The notes: generated by a model from the letters alone, not told the origin. A DNA stretch of 64,000 nt from Druceiella hillmani (GCA_039881145.1 JAYKKI010000023.1:2509501-2573500), one strand, 5' to 3'; positions 46,376 to 58,355 are shown, counted from the first letter of the stretch. Numbers and translations: made by a program.

Positions 46376-46506
46376 CGGATACCTGAATTATTTTATAAGT
46401 GTTCATTTTTCCCCCTGAGTTAGGGCACAGTCATGACGTATATCACGATTGAGCCAGAATTTGCTCTGTTATCGTTGGTTACCTGAGTCACCCCCCCCCC
46501 CTAATA

Positions 46507-46838
46507 GTTTGATAGTTACGGGCATCTTTAAATTTGCTAAGGAGTTTAATGTTCAGCCCGCCTGCTATTTACAAAACTTGCTTACCGAATTGCAGAAATT
46601 GAATTTTTCATAGATATTTTCAATATTTATACGAATGGGTTATCTTTTTATGGTTACTTGACTCAAGCTTGATGGTTTGATAGTTACGGGCATCTTTATA
46701 TTTGCTTAGTAGTTTAATGTTCAGCTCGCGTGCTATTTCCAAAACTTGATTACAGAATTGCAAAAATTTAATTTTCCAAATTTTCCAAATTTAATTTTTT
46801 AAATATTTAAACGAATGGGTTATCTTTATATGAGATCA
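46507..46838 (+). repeat. 168-bp tandem duplication, two copies
   Basis: GTTTGATAGTTACGGGCATC starts at 46507 and 46675. Both copies share GTTTAATGTTCAGC, GCTATTT.CAAAACTTG and ACGAATGGGTTATCTTT. Directly upstream is an 11-base C run (46491-46501). Confidence 0.9.
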
Positions 46839-46839
46839 A

Positions 46840-47300
46840 TTCATTTAAAGTTATTGATTTTATGTTTTTTTTGTCTTGTGACTTCGTGAGTTGATTTCTT
46901 AAGTAAGGTTTTCCGAATTGCATACTCATTGTGAAAAACATTTCCGTACGTTGACAAATAAGAATAGCTCTAGCTATTAGTTTGTCAAATATATTACTCG
47001 AAGTAAGAATTGTTAGCTGTTGAGCTTACTCTCTTAAATATGGAAACTCACAGACGAAATTTAACAAAAAATTAGGTAAATCGATTTTTCTTCATGCATG
47101 CTATTGTTTTAAAAAAACTGGTTCAGTCAACTACTACTATTCGCTGAATAATTTGATTATTTATCCAATAAATCTCTTTATATTCAACATAATATAAGTA
47201 CATTTTACACTCAACTGACATATCCTTCGGTTGTATCAAAATTTTCTGCGAGTAGTAATACATCGAAGGACTTAATATCCATTTACTCAGTATGGAGTAG
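46840..47300. other. AT-rich non-coding DNA
   Basis: Nothing recognised. Confidence 0.5.
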
Positions 47301-47319
47301 CTTAATTAACCACGTATGA

Positions 47320-47530
47320 AAGGCATCGTCCGCTAGCTAACGACTTAATTAGAGCTATATCTCACGAGGTGATCCAGAGCACCGGCGGAGGTTGCGATGT
47401 AAAGGATCGAGACTGCTGCAGCCGGCTGGACCAGAGCTTTTATGGTTATTAAACGTGTATAGGAGACTGGCATCAGATGGATACATTTGAGGCGAATGGA
47501 GCTTTGCGGATACATTTATGGATTTAGATT
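47320..47530. other. GC-richer island 12
   Basis: GAGCACCGGCGGAGGTTGCG and GCTGCAGCCGGCTGGACC with CCAGAGCTTTTATGGTTATT. The CAGAGCTTT word recurs in islands 10 and 13. No coding frame. Confidence 0.35.
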
Positions 47531-48004
47531 GAATAAGTCATGACAGGTTATATTACACGTAGTAGTTTTTTGCGCGCTAGCAAAATGTTTTGATTGATAT
47601 AGTTCAATAAATCGCGGTTCTTTTAGTGTTTTTATTAGTAGTATATATTTTGTTATTTCTAGGAAAATACTGTAATAACACATTGCCCGGATTCTAATTG
47701 ACAATGTACTAGTTTTAAACGTATCCGTAATTACCGTAAAGTACCGAAGCTTAAGCTCACTTAGAGAAATACACTTAAAAATATATTTTAAAAAGCTTGT
47801 AAGCACTATTTCTATCCCGAATATTCACAATAAATAAATGTTTTTTTTTATAATATGGGACACAATTAAATTTCAAATACTAAAATTGTATTAATACTGT
47901 TTAAAAGATATAACTTAGATTCATAGGAATACCAAGCACGTGTTGTGTATTTACAACTACCTCAATAACTATCATGAATATAGTAACAGTCACCGCACGC
48001 ATGT

Positions 48005-48325
48005 AAATATACGTTCAGTGAGCAACTTCATCCTGTCGATTTTTGCGCCGCGCATTATAAAATATTATTCTCATCATTTTTTCATAACGCGCCTAAAGAA
48101 GTGTAACTTCAATAATAAACTTGTTTAGTAAGTAAATGAATCTTATCGATTTCTGTCGCATCGTGAGCAACTTCATACTATCGACTTTGGTTCTACCGTA
48201 CGCACGCATCTTGACCAATTTCATCCTGTCAATTTTTGTTGCATCGTGCGTGCACATGCGCGTATCGTAAAATTTCGCTCTCATCATTTTTTTCATAACG
48301 CGCCTAAAGAAGTATAACTTCAAAA
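48005..48325 (-). repeat. CAACTTCAT-type repeat, compound copies
   Basis: AGCAACTTCATCCTGTCGAT (48022), GCAACTTCATACTATCGAC (48169) and CAATTTCATCCTGTCAATT (48214) recur, and CATAACGCGCCTAAAGAAGT occurs at about 48083 and 48294. A single relative lies at 34795-34895. The minus strand gives a 76-codon frame with MKLVKMRAYGR-like repeats; I recall similar repeat-derived hypothetical proteins from moth gene sets, so this is a transposon or satellite product and not a host gene. Confidence 0.65.
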
Positions 48326-48329
48326 GTAA

Positions 48330-48960
48330 TTATAATATAAATTTACGTTTTATGTTTTTTTTGTATATTGTGTAATACAAAAAAAAATATTTCAATTAAA
48401 AAGCACCATTTTCCTTAATTAGTAGTCTGTCGTCATTGTTTTCTTACAACGTTTTATTGGGTAGGTATCTCGATATGAAATTAAGATTTCATTGATTATT
48501 TTTCATCTTTATGTCCCCCTTATTGCGATTCAGAGTAACGTGGAACGGTCGTCTCAACTAATTTTTCAACCAATAACTTGAAAAATTGTGAGTAAAATTA
48601 AATTAGCATTTTAAATTTAACTGCCATCAATAATTCCAGGAAATGTAGGCAACTACGGATTCCTATTTTGTGCATATTTCGTTATGCACATGACCTGTCT
48701 TTTTTTTCATTTCATGAATGTTTTAAATGTCACAATAAATACTGAATTTATTGATGTGATATATGTATATTTAAAATGAATTAACGCCTGATTTATATTT
48801 TCTGTCGCTAATGCTTTCTGCTTATTCGCTTTGGTATAGAAACTAATTTTTAAGTAGAAATTTAAGATATTGCTCTAAGCTAAAGCATGTTAAATCTACA
48901 AAATGTTAAAGAGAACAAGGTGAAAAGAGATGCCACAAAGGAGAATAAAAAACTTTGAAA
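48330..48960. other. AT-rich non-coding DNA
   Basis: Nothing recognised. Confidence 0.5.
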
Positions 48961-48969
48961 GATTCACTA

Positions 48970-49160
48970 ATTTAAATGGCGTGTCACGTCCGCCGTGCGA
49001 AATTCATGTCCTTGCTTCCGGGTTACAATCGAGCTTATCAACTTATGACCGGTTAATGAAACAGACGACGTTGCCTTCAGAGCTTGAAACTTGAGCAGAG
49101 CTTTTAGCCAACGTCTTTATCGCACAATGCTGGTGGACGGTAACCTTTATGTTTTAAGTT
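48970..49160. other. GC-richer island 13
   Basis: GTGTCACGTCCGCCGTGCG and ATGACCGGTTAATGAAACAG with GAGCAGAGCTTTTAGCC, the word shared with islands 10 and 12. No coding frame. Confidence 0.35.
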
Positions 49161-49169
49161 CCTTTTTGT

Positions 49170-51180
49170 AGATTGCGTTTAGAGTCATATTTTGTATACA
49201 TGTTGTTGGTTTTAGCAATTTTTGTTTATACGAACTTATCGGCTGCATCAAAAAATCTTAACTAGCAACTTGCAAAAGACTCCTATCGTAAACCCTTTTG
49301 ATATATCTTCTAGCAATAAAACAATTACATAAGTATGAAATTTGGAACAAATTCTTAGTCGGGTTCTTGGTAATTTCATAATAATTCTCTACGCTTTCTT
49401 TGTCTATTGTTCTCACATATTAAAATACTTTAGCGTTCTCTGTTAGGAACGATCAAATTTTAACCATAAATTGCCTAACAGAACTTTACGTTAAAATTTC
49501 AAACTTCAGTTTTTCCGTAATGTCTAATAAGCTTTTAACGTATCACATTTTCTGTATCGAATGCTAACAGTGGGAAAATCATGCGTGAAAACATATTTAC
49601 ATTTTATTTCGTTTTCGAAATCTGTGGGAAAGGATACCATCCTTTCGCTTGTTGTTAAAAAAACTTTTGTGAAATATTTATTGGTATAGAAATTAAAGTT
49701 TGCGCGTAGCTTTCATTGTAAGTTTCGAAGCGCCAGCTTAGAGCACCTAAAGCTGAAGTATCGAAGAACGTGTCATATTACCACGCCACCATTACTCTTG
49801 GATAAGAATTAGGAAAATAGTTTTTCCAGCTTCACAGCCTGAATCTTCTTAGGGAAGGGCGCGTATTTTACAAAAGAGCTTTTTTCTTTCACCTTTTGCA
49901 TTCTTCCCCCCCCCCCCGTTATTTCTGTCTGTTCTCTGTTGCGTTCTCCAAACAACATCGGCCGTCGGGGCCGGGGATATATCGCCAGGATGATCAATCA
50001 ATAAATAAGCTGCTCTCTCTCTACTTTGAGTCCTTCAAGCAGTTCCCCGACTTCTGCTAGTTTCTTAATCGTTCTTTTTTCTTTCAATGGTGGCGTGAAG
50101 ATATTTATTATCTTCTCCAAAATTATGAGTTTTATAAAACAAAAAGAAGTTTTAAGTTTGTGTTCTTCCAGAAATTAATGCGGAACGAACAAATAAACAC
50201 ACAAACATTTCCGCTTTATATGTCAATGTAGATTTATAAATAATAATATTTATTTTTTACCATATAATTATGTTTATGTTACATTCTTAACAGACGAAAA
50301 AAATATTAAGTCCTATTGGACTAATGATGTCAATTTTTTTCCCATTTTTATTTCGTATATTTTAAAAGACGGAGCGGGTCAGGAAAACTAAATTTTCTGA
50401 TATTTTCCGGTTCCATAAGCTTAAATTATATTTTGTATATTTAAAAAAATCTCTGCAACGTCTCATCGCAAGCACACATACGTTATTTTATTTTATCTTT
50501 CCATATGCATCTATTAAAAGTATTCCCAAATTTTTAGCCATATATGAATAAAAAATCTGGCTTTAAATCTGGCTTTGGATTATCATTGTATCTACAAATT
50601 TTATGCACCCAACATATATAGTTTAGAAGCTAGAAGATGTTGGCGGAGGTCAGACGATAGAGCGGGAGCATTAAGTACGGAATCTAAAATAATATATTTT
50701 TTGAATGCGCCATATTGAATTTCTAACGAAATATTTTTTAATGGGAAAAATTATGGATCCCCACTCTCTAGTATAGAAGCCAAATCGATCTTTCACGATG
50801 AGTAGCAAAAGTGATTCTTTTCATCACTTCCCTATACGAAATATAAATAATTCTTGTGCCAGTTTCTCTTTTATTCACGCATGTACAAATAGAACGATCG
50901 AGAGCGAAACAGACGATTATCTTTTCCGCTCCACGTTAACTTCAAGCGGGTAACTCTTAATTGCCGACTTCATCCATATACATTACTTTCGATGGCGTCT
51001 CCAGTAAGCTCATTTGCGATACGGTCGTACCACTGTGGGAAAAATGCTTTTGTAACATATAATTTTAGATTATTGATAGAAATAGTTTTTAAAATTTAAT
51101 AGTTTGTCAGTCGGCTATTTATACAAAATTAATAATTCCATTTTTGTCACTATTCTTCTGGAATCCCGTGTATTAACTGT
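49170..51180. other. AT-rich non-coding DNA
   Basis: No gene. A 12-base C run lies at 49906-49917, and GGCCGTCGGGGCCGGGGATA at about 49960 is a small GC patch. Confidence 0.5.
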
Positions 51181-51189
51181 TGTTAATAC

Positions 51190-52760
51190 AAAAATATATT
51201 TATTTTATTTATTTATTGTATATTTAAAAAAACTAAGTTTACAGTAGTGGATTTATTGCTATGAGAGGTAAATATTACAGCCAACCACAATTAATTAATT
51301 GAGAAAAATAAGTACTTGTGTTAGATGTAAATTATTTTTGAACACTAATAAATGTTAGTTACGAAATAAACAGATAATAACAAATTTAATAAAAGCAAAA
51401 TAGCGATACGTTATGGTTAAGACGACTTTTGAATACGGACAACGCGGGCATCTTTTTTATATTTGCATTCAATTGATTTTATAACTTAGTAGCATTTACG
51501 ATTAACGATTCAACATAGAATGCGGTTCTATGCTGACTATTTAGGAAGGTGTAATCGTTTTGGTATGTAATTAAAGATCATGGGATGATAGCTATTGGAA
51601 TCTAGATCAGATGTATGAAGGTGTAACAGAATTATTGTGTATATTATATAAAAATTTAGAGAATGGAGGTTGCATCGATTATAAATGTTTAACCATTTAA
51701 ATCGTGACTCATGGTGAGATGTATGGCCAATTTTTAAAAACGGAAATTTATTGAATACATATGTTTAAAAGTCGTTCCAATAACTGTAATTTAGATTAGA
51801 ATAACGCATTTCTTCGAATGTTAAACGTCATATACTCGAGGGTGCCTTGTGAGATATTTGGTAGTCCAAGATCTTTTACAGTTCAAGTAAAGGTTAACAC
51901 AGCCATTAATGAAAAATTTTGGTAAATCATATGGTAATATATGTGGTAATATATAACATGTGATACATATATTTCGAACACGTGGTATACATACTTCGAC
52001 AGAAATTTCTAACTACTAATGATAATTTTAATATTAAGAAAATTATCCTATGAATTAATTGAATTCGTCAGAAGACCCTTTTTACTAGCTCACTGACTGA
52101 TCAAGTATTGGTTTGCATTCATTGTGTCAATACAGGAAGATATTTCATGGACACTGCAGTGAGAGGATATTTGAAGATCATCAGCATATAAATTCTACTT
52201 GGAGGAGAGTTGCTTAACTATGGGATCAATAAAAATAGTAAAAAAAGTAGGGAAGGAACATTATCTTGTGGTACAACAGCAATGAAACTAGACCACTTTG
52301 AAAAAATTTCAGACATTTTAAATGCCTGTTTACGGCCACGAAGGTAGCAAGGAATTAAACCAATCAACACATGGCTTGGTCAGATTTAATTAATTAAGCC
52401 GATGTATCAAAATATCAAAGTCCATAGAATTAAATAAGCTACTGAAATCTAGCAATATTAGAACAGCTAATTGAGTGTTTTTCATGGCTAGGAGCACATT
52501 GTCAATCGCTTTGAGAAGAATACATTGAAGTATTGTGCCCTGACTTAAAATCCATATTGCAGGGAGTCAAATAAATTTTGAATATTTAAAAAGATGACAA
52601 GTTGAGAATGTACAATCCGCTGAAAGACTTTTAATGGTAGTGGCAATAGGTGGGAAATCTTTTGGCTGGTTTGGGGAAGATGTTTTGGGAGAATGTGAGA
52701 TTAATCTAGAAATTTTAAACATACAGATGCAATTATTACTCCTTGTGCAGAAAAGCATTC
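51190..52760 (-). pseudogene. 5'-truncated LINE (Jockey/CR1-like) reverse transcriptase relic
   Basis: On the minus strand, conserved reverse-transcriptase blocks appear in order: PKDFPPIA (about 52650), QYGFKSGH-like (about 52550), NVLLAMKNTQLAVLILLDFS (about 52460), the catalytic box LYADDLQI (YADD at 52177-52188), and near the C-terminus ATKLWNQLN-like and LSVFKSRLNHN (51400-51500). Several stops and frame changes interrupt it, so it is dead. It ends with GGTTGGCTGTAATATTTACC, TAGCAATAAATCCAC and an AATAAATAAATAAAATAAA-type tail near 51190. The catalytic Asp pair is intact in its block although the enzyme as a whole is broken. The 3' tail is shared with the SINE at 30440. Confidence 0.85.
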
Positions 52761-52859
52761 TCTGTTTTTTTATTTTATTAACTGTTCATTTTTTCTCTCA
52801 TCTTACACGCTATGTATAAGCTTTGTGATCCGTATTGCAATTAATTAACAAATACTGGT

Positions 52860-53070
52860 TACTTCTCCCTTCAAGATTCACGTTCATTACATGAGCCGTA
52901 CAGCTTTGTTAATTATAAGCATATTACACGGGGCCTCACAAAAAGACAGCAAAGAGCGTGACTGCACGGGGTCATTAAGCCGGCGAGGACAGGAGCAGTC
53001 GCCGGCACAGCCTGCTTCTCGCAATTTATGAAGCAATAAAGGAGTGGATCGTAATTAGTGGACGAAGGAA
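52860..53070. other. GC-richer island 14
   Basis: CACGGGGCCTCACAAAAAGA, GTGACTGCACGGGGTCATTA and GCCGGCGAGGACAGGAGCAG with ATCGTAATTAGTGG. No coding frame; same mixed texture as other islands. Confidence 0.35.
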
Positions 53071-53395
53071 ACTTTGTTATTTTTGTTTTTGATTACTGTT
53101 TGACTTTTATGTCTTATACACATACGGCGTGACATATTGTAAAGCAGTATACTCTCATGGACGGTTCTCACAATTTAAGTTGACGTCTCGTCGAGATAGA
53201 GCATTTATCGGTACTGCTATTTTTGTAATTTTGAATACAATAAAAACGCGTTTAACGCCTTTAAGATGTCTTCAAAAAATATGGATCTAAAAGATAATAC
53301 AGGCAAACAGCATTTGTGCTACTTACTAAGTTAATTTCATCTTGATCTAATTTTGAAATAATTGTTGACTATAGGCGACTCTAAGTTTAAAAAAA
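53070..53395. other. AT-rich non-coding DNA upstream of small frame
   Basis: No clear TATA plus initiator pair was found ahead of the candidate peptide gene at 53430. Confidence 0.4.
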
Positions 53396-53429
53396 ATTGA
53401 AATCTTTACGTCCTTTCGTCCAAAAGTCA

Positions 53430-53606
53430 ATGAAAGGAAAGTATATGAAAAAAATCGTGCTGCTTATCAATGTCTTATTAGCTTTAAGAATAGTCTCAGT
53501 TTCGGCAAAAAAATGTGCTATGTGCACCAATTATAAGGACCATTTTGATCTATTTCTTAGAAATGATTTCTTCGAAAAAGAAGAACTAAACAACACTTGT
53601 ATTTGA
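53430..53606 (+). CDS. Candidate small secreted cysteine-containing peptide (or signal-peptide exon)
   Basis: From the ATG at 53430 the frame has 58 codons; an alternative ATG is at 53445. The N-terminus has the full form of a secretory signal: basic MKGKYMKK, hydrophobic IVLLINVLLAL, and a small-residue cleavage site VSVSA before KKCAMC. The predicted mature part is about 32 residues with three Cys (KKCAMC and NNTC near the end) and many charged residues. An AATAAA polyadenylation hexamer follows at 53742. I recognise no family. Start contexts are weak and no promoter is clear. An odd Cys count could mean dimerisation, an exon of a larger gene, or chance. The signal is seen; function is unknown. 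Confidence 0.35.
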   Translation: MKGKYMKKIVLLINVLLALRIVSVSAKKCAMCTNYKDHFDLFLRNDFFEKEELNNTCI

Positions 53607-53622
53607 AAGTTGCCTTCAAATA

Positions 53623-53626
53623 CAGC

Positions 53627-53672
<46 letters not shown>
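53623..53672. repeat. (TA)n microsatellite
   Basis: About 50 bp of TA repeats directly after the small frame; one AAAT break. Confidence 0.95.
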
Positions 53673-53675
<3 letters not shown>

Positions 53676-53741
53676 CACACTTACATTTGTGTATGAATAT
53701 ACTTACTTACACACGAGTCTGTGTAAATATACTTATACTGA

Positions 53742-53747
53742 AATAAA
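53742..53747 (+). terminator. AATAAA polyadenylation hexamer
   Basis: CTGAAATAAACTTG lies about 136 bp after the stop codon of the small frame. AATAAA is frequent in AT-rich DNA, so its value is limited. Confidence 0.25.
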
Positions 53748-53759
53748 CTTGTTAGAAAC

Positions 53760-54195
53760 TCTGCTGCGAAATTTTACATTAAGGGATTAAAAAGACCCCA
53801 AATGAGTCTCACGCAACATTGTGATATAATTTTTTCTTAATCCTTTTAATTAAAGTGCAGATTATAAAATATCCACAAGATAAAAAACGTATCCAACACT
53901 GTCCCACAATTCGTAATTTTTTTTTGTACAATTTGTATATAAAAAAAACATATTGAAAGTCTGGGTTTGAAAATCAAGGTAGTAATTTGTGTCATCAATG
54001 CCTATATAAAAATATTGTCCACATAATGCAGGATATCAGTGGTTTTTGAATATCGGTGTTGAAGTCAGATTATATACTTGGTTTTTTTATATTACAATTA
54101 AATTTTGCTGACTATTTATTATAATCAAGTGGACATTTAATGAATCCGCCATCCAGCAATTTCTGAAATTTAGAAAATTCTCAGACATTTCTGGT

Positions 54196-54198
<3 letters not shown>
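53760..54198. other. AT-rich non-coding DNA
   Basis: Nothing recognised. Confidence 0.5.

Positions 54199-54258
<60 letters not shown>
54199..54258. repeat. (TA)n microsatellite
   Basis: Sixty bases of pure TA directly before the mariner relic; mariner elements insert at TA, so a TA tract is a plausible target. Confidence 0.95.
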
Positions 54259-54261
<3 letters not shown>

Positions 54262-54274
54262 TGGAGTTTCAGCG

Positions 54275-54570
54275 ATCAAAAGATAAAGAAAATAAAGAAA
54301 ATTTACAAAGAACACTTAGAATGCTCTTGCTCCATGAATTATGTTCATCAGCTAGGAAGCAAACGAAATAACTTTCTATTTATGGGTGAAATTGTATTCT
54401 CCCGTAATACAACCAAGCATTGGTTCCACAGATTCAAAGAAAGAAACTTTGATTTATAATTATCTTCTGGGACGACCTCTTTAGTAGAAAGGATGATATA
54501 AAACAGATTATTGACGAACATGGGATCGCGGTAGTTGAGAAGGCGCTTTTAAGAGATTTGACCTTTTAGA
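54275..54570 (+). pseudogene. Mariner-family transposase relic (N-terminal DNA-binding part)
   Basis: The + frame ends NTTKHWFHRFKERNFDL, matching the second helix-turn-helix region of mariner transposases (W-F-x-R/K-F-x-x-G-x-F-D-L), preceded by a KEHLECSCSMNYVHQLGSKR-like first helical region. A stop follows the FDL; after a frame change come VERDDIKQIIDEHG-like residues as expected next in the family. The catalytic D,D34D core is absent. It is a short, broken fragment. Family assignment rests on the WFHRF...FDL motif recalled from memory. Confidence 0.6.
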
Positions 54571-54574
54571 TGGA

Positions 54575-54875
54575 TTTAAAATTTAAAACCTGGCTTAGAT
54601 AATAGATATTAGAAGATAATATTAACAGCAGACTTCTTGAGTCGTCATAAAGCCATATTTTTGTTATTATACTAGCTTTGTCTACAGTTTCTCACCCATG
54701 GATTTCGGTCTAGAACATAGTAGAGGTCTCTGAATCGATACAACTCCCCTTTTCACTTTTGGATAAATTCAACATCAAGACTTGGTCTTATATTTTTTTG
54801 GATTGATGATCACTTCTTTATTTTATCCCTTAGCATACCGCATGTATTACCTACTGTGATTGAAAAATTAAAATG
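54575..54875. other. AT-rich non-coding DNA
   Basis: No further mariner homology is recognised. TTATTATACTAGCTTTG near 54663 faintly recalls a Helitron end in reverse orientation but lacks a hairpin. Confidence 0.4.
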
Positions 54876-54879
54876 AGTT

Positions 54880-55125
54880 TACAATTAAATGAAACTACGT
54901 GATGTAGTATTATTTCTACTTTCTTGAATTTCTTTACCACGACCTAGGTTTCGTTGTATTACAACATCTTCAGGTGGGCTATTAGCAAAGATCCCACCTG
55001 AAGATGTTGTAATACAACGAAACCTAGGTCATGGTAAAGAAATTAAAGAAAGTAGAAATATTACTACATCACGTAGTTTCATTTAATTATGAACAATGAA
55101 TTTCTACAAAATTAACGTATTCAAT
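54880..55125 (+). mobile_element. Foldback element copy 3, shortened centre
   Basis: The arms match over roughly 100 bp, from ACAATTAAATGAAACTACG to CATCTTCAGGTGGG and back from CCCACCTGAAGATGTTG. The loop is reduced to CTATTAGCAAAGAT, so this is the tightest palindrome of the family. The outer tail GAATTTCTACAAAATTAACG follows on the right only. No coding capacity. Confidence 0.92.
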
Positions 55126-55129
55126 AAAA

Positions 55130-56915
55130 TGAGTTTGGTAATTTTAAAATTGACAATTAAAAACCTTCTTCAGGTTTAGCTCCTTATTATTCAGTTGCGT
55201 ACGTAACAAGCTTAACAAAATGTGTATCTTCCATTTTTTTATTATCTGGCAGTTTTTCTTGCATGAATCTCATTATTTACAGATACATCATACTAAAATT
55301 TAGAGTTACTAAATAGTTAAGTGCATTAAGAGAATTTCTGACGATCGTAAAATTTATTTACAGTTAAGGAGGCGTAGAAACTTATAAGATGAGGACATAA
55401 AAAAAACAATAATCTAGCGACGATCATAAATAAACCTAACATATTTTACTAAGTGTAGTTGGAAAAAATAAAAACTGTAGCGACGTTGCTAAAAAATTTT
55501 AAAAAAAACAAAATATGAAAGGTGTTGCCAAGGTGTTGTGGACTTCTTCATATTAGAAATGTATATTTAAGAATCGTAGGGATTAATGATATCTATAATA
55601 CCTTAATGTACAATTAAATTGACTTGTATGTACATTCAAGATATTTGCGGTAAATTTATTTAGAGGCAGATAATTAAAGTCACAGCAGCGCAAAATATTT
55701 TTTGTCTTGCGTAAAAATTACTTACAAAGAAAGATTATGCGGCACGGTGTTGTTATTATCTCTTTAGTGATATTGGGTGTTTTTATCTTACAATTAACTC
55801 AATAATATTTTCGCGACCACAGCTAGTATTACATAAATTATTTTCAAGATGAATGACATTTATATATATTCATGCCAGACTGTATAAAGTTTTTGCAAAT
55901 GTAATTTTTAATTAAACATAAACTTTAATTAACTTTAACCTTTCGATCAAGGTCTGTAATAAGTATTGAAACTTTTTCCAAATAATTTTCTAATCTACCA
56001 CTAACTTTATAACCATTATGAGACCTTACAGCATCTGATTTGCATGAATACATTAAGAAGTGTAGTTAAGAAGTACTGAGGGTTGGTCACTATTTTCATA
56101 TTAAAAATTCCATTTATGCCGAGAGTCTTCATCGTTGTCGTTATTTTACAGTCCCCTTAAGGGTTAGAGGAAATTATTCGTAGATAAGAAACTACTCGAT
56201 TAAATATTCTATCATTTTATGAAACTTTGTTGAAAATGATAAGCTTTAAAGTTGAATATAATAATTTTATAAGGGTCAGGCCACATCGGGGAGTAAAAAG
56301 TAATTAAAATAATAAGCCTACTATACGTCGAGTACAAAAATCATCTTTGACATAGTGCTTCTTTATAAAACAACGCTGCTGCCACAGTGTCTCCTAGCGG
56401 TATGTATGTTCGCCGAAAGGTATTTCCTATCAGGCTCTGGAGAATTACGTAACCTTTACATAAAAGTATATTATTCATTTTAGTGGATAAACGAAGTAAC
56501 GAGATTGCACCTTAAAGCGTACACTACCCCGTATTATCGGGGATCCCACGAAATGACGCTATAAAATTGCATGCAAAACCTAATATTCCAAAGTGCAAAT
56601 GCCACCGCGATATAACACGTCGCTAGCAAATGGCGCAGGCGATGCACCAAATAATAATTACTAAATTTAGATTATGTAAAAAGAATATATTCAGATGCAG
56701 GTCAATGTTCAGTCGTTGACTTGAGAGACACCAGAACGATAATATCAAAATAGAGGCAAAGTACAAAGAAAAATAGTTCCATATTTCCTGAGACAGAAGA
56801 ATACTGCAGAATATCGGTTTGATGTTGAAAGATATGTAAAAGGTCCAGGAGTATAAAACGAAGCTAATCCCAATACTCAAGGACAACCGCTAAATTTTTG
56901 AAATTTTTATAAAGT
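55130..56915. other. AT-rich non-coding DNA
   Basis: No gene recognised. An 87-codon minus frame at 56623-56886 is hydrophobic but has no domain and is not supported. Confidence 0.5.
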
Positions 56916-56921
56916 TCGTCA

Positions 56922-57345
56922 TCATAATCATCAGCTTTTAATAGTGTACTGCTGAACATAGACCTTTCCCAAAGCGCAACCATCACACAAAATCCCCACA
57001 TTTCGCATCCAACCACTTCGCTTAGATTTTTAGGTCGTTAATCCATCTAGCTATGACCCCGTACTGCCCTTGTAGGTTTCTCTAGTCGAAAACTTGTCTA
57101 CTCCATCTGTTATCGAGCCTTCGACAAATATGGCTTGTCTATTGTTACTTCAGTCCGCTGATGCTCAGAATTATGACGTCTACTGTTGTTTTCAGCCGGA
57201 CTTCCTCCGGAAGACTTCCTTCCTTCCTCTTTCTATCGCTCTCTGAGCAGCTTTAAATTTATGGATCAGACCGACCGTGAGTGTTTACGCTTCAGCGCCG
57301 TACAAAGTTCGTAGCACGTACAATCTCGCCTTAAGATCACATGAC
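56922..57345 (-). pseudogene. Non-LTR retrotransposon 3' ORF fragment
   Basis: On the minus strand the translation gives LYGAEA, a stop, then TLTVGLIHKFKAAQRA, later ISGLK-like and DNRWSRQVFD and finally GLCSAVHY near the end. This is the C-terminal region of insect non-LTR retrotransposon polyproteins (YGAETWSLT.GLI.KF..AQRAMER ... RW...V), recognised from memory. Multiple stops and indels mark it as dead. It ends in a TCATCATAATCATCAG stretch, the ATG-type short-repeat tail usual for this group. It is a different family from the fragment at 43495. Confidence 0.75.
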
Positions 57346-57349
57346 CACA

Positions 57350-58350
57350 TTCATTGAAAATTTACTCCTAATAAAAGCATTGAACCCAGTCAGTATAACT
57401 AATTTTCATGAATGCTTAAAATAAAAAAAACATTACGACTTTTGGAAAGTAAATGCAATAGAAACGTAAGACATAAACTGACTATTCCATGAGGACATCA
57501 AGATCTCGTACAGATGTCACGCAAAGTAACAGCGAACCGATTATTCTAATACCTCGTTTTGTACATAGTTTCAATCCGCATGTCGAAAAATTGGTAAAAA
57601 TAACGATGATGGAAAATTCGACCAAATCTTAAGTACTATCATAGAAGACAAAAATTTGGTCATTTTTATTGTAAAATATTTTCATGCGGATACGTCTTAT
57701 GAATCGGGAAGCCTGTACAAAAAGTTTTTAAAAGGTTGTTAAATATAAAACTCGCGCAGTACAGTAATGTAGTTAATTTCCTAATCACAGCTATTTAGTT
57801 TATTTTCTAATATAGGACGGCTACAATGCCTAATCGTCTTTTCTTGCGCACTTGAATGCGAGCGACCTGTCTGCTTTGAGAGGCGCGTAGTGAGCGAACG
57901 CGTTAACCAGCTTGATTATTTGAACTTTATTTAGTGCCAAATATAGTGGTTGATCTAAAAGAAGGTTTAAAAAATTTCACAGCTAACACACTGTGACTGC
58001 TGTGGAAATAATATTGAAAAAGTTAGTATGAGTATTTTGATATTGTTAAGGCATCTATTAAATTAGTACAAACGGAATTTCAGGTATATTGATTACAACG
58101 GACGTGGTGGTTCAAAAAAGTATCACATTGGCCTGCAGTTGAACTGGCGCTGTACAAAAAAGGAATTTGAGAGCAATGGAGTAATAGATATAAATAATAG
58201 TTGACTGAGCTTACTGTCTTTCTTCTACTCGTTTCATTCTTAAGAGATAGTCATATTAAAAAGTCAAAAGTTGTGTCCTGACAAACCTACCGCATTTCTG
58301 TATTTTTAAGAAATTAAAATCGGTAATGTTTCAAGGATATTTTATTTACA
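57350..58350. other. AT-rich non-coding DNA
   Basis: Nothing recognised; a small GC-richer patch with GAGAGGCGCGTAGTGAGCG lies near 57880. Confidence 0.5.
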
Positions 58351-58355
58351 ATTCC

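Noticed and set aside
54663..54690. Reverse-orientation Helitron end (TATACTAGC)
   Set aside because: There is no hairpin at the expected distance and no partner end.
56623..56886. 87-codon hydrophobic minus-strand frame
   Set aside because: No domain, no signal context, no supporting neighbours; AT-rich DNA readily gives such frames.
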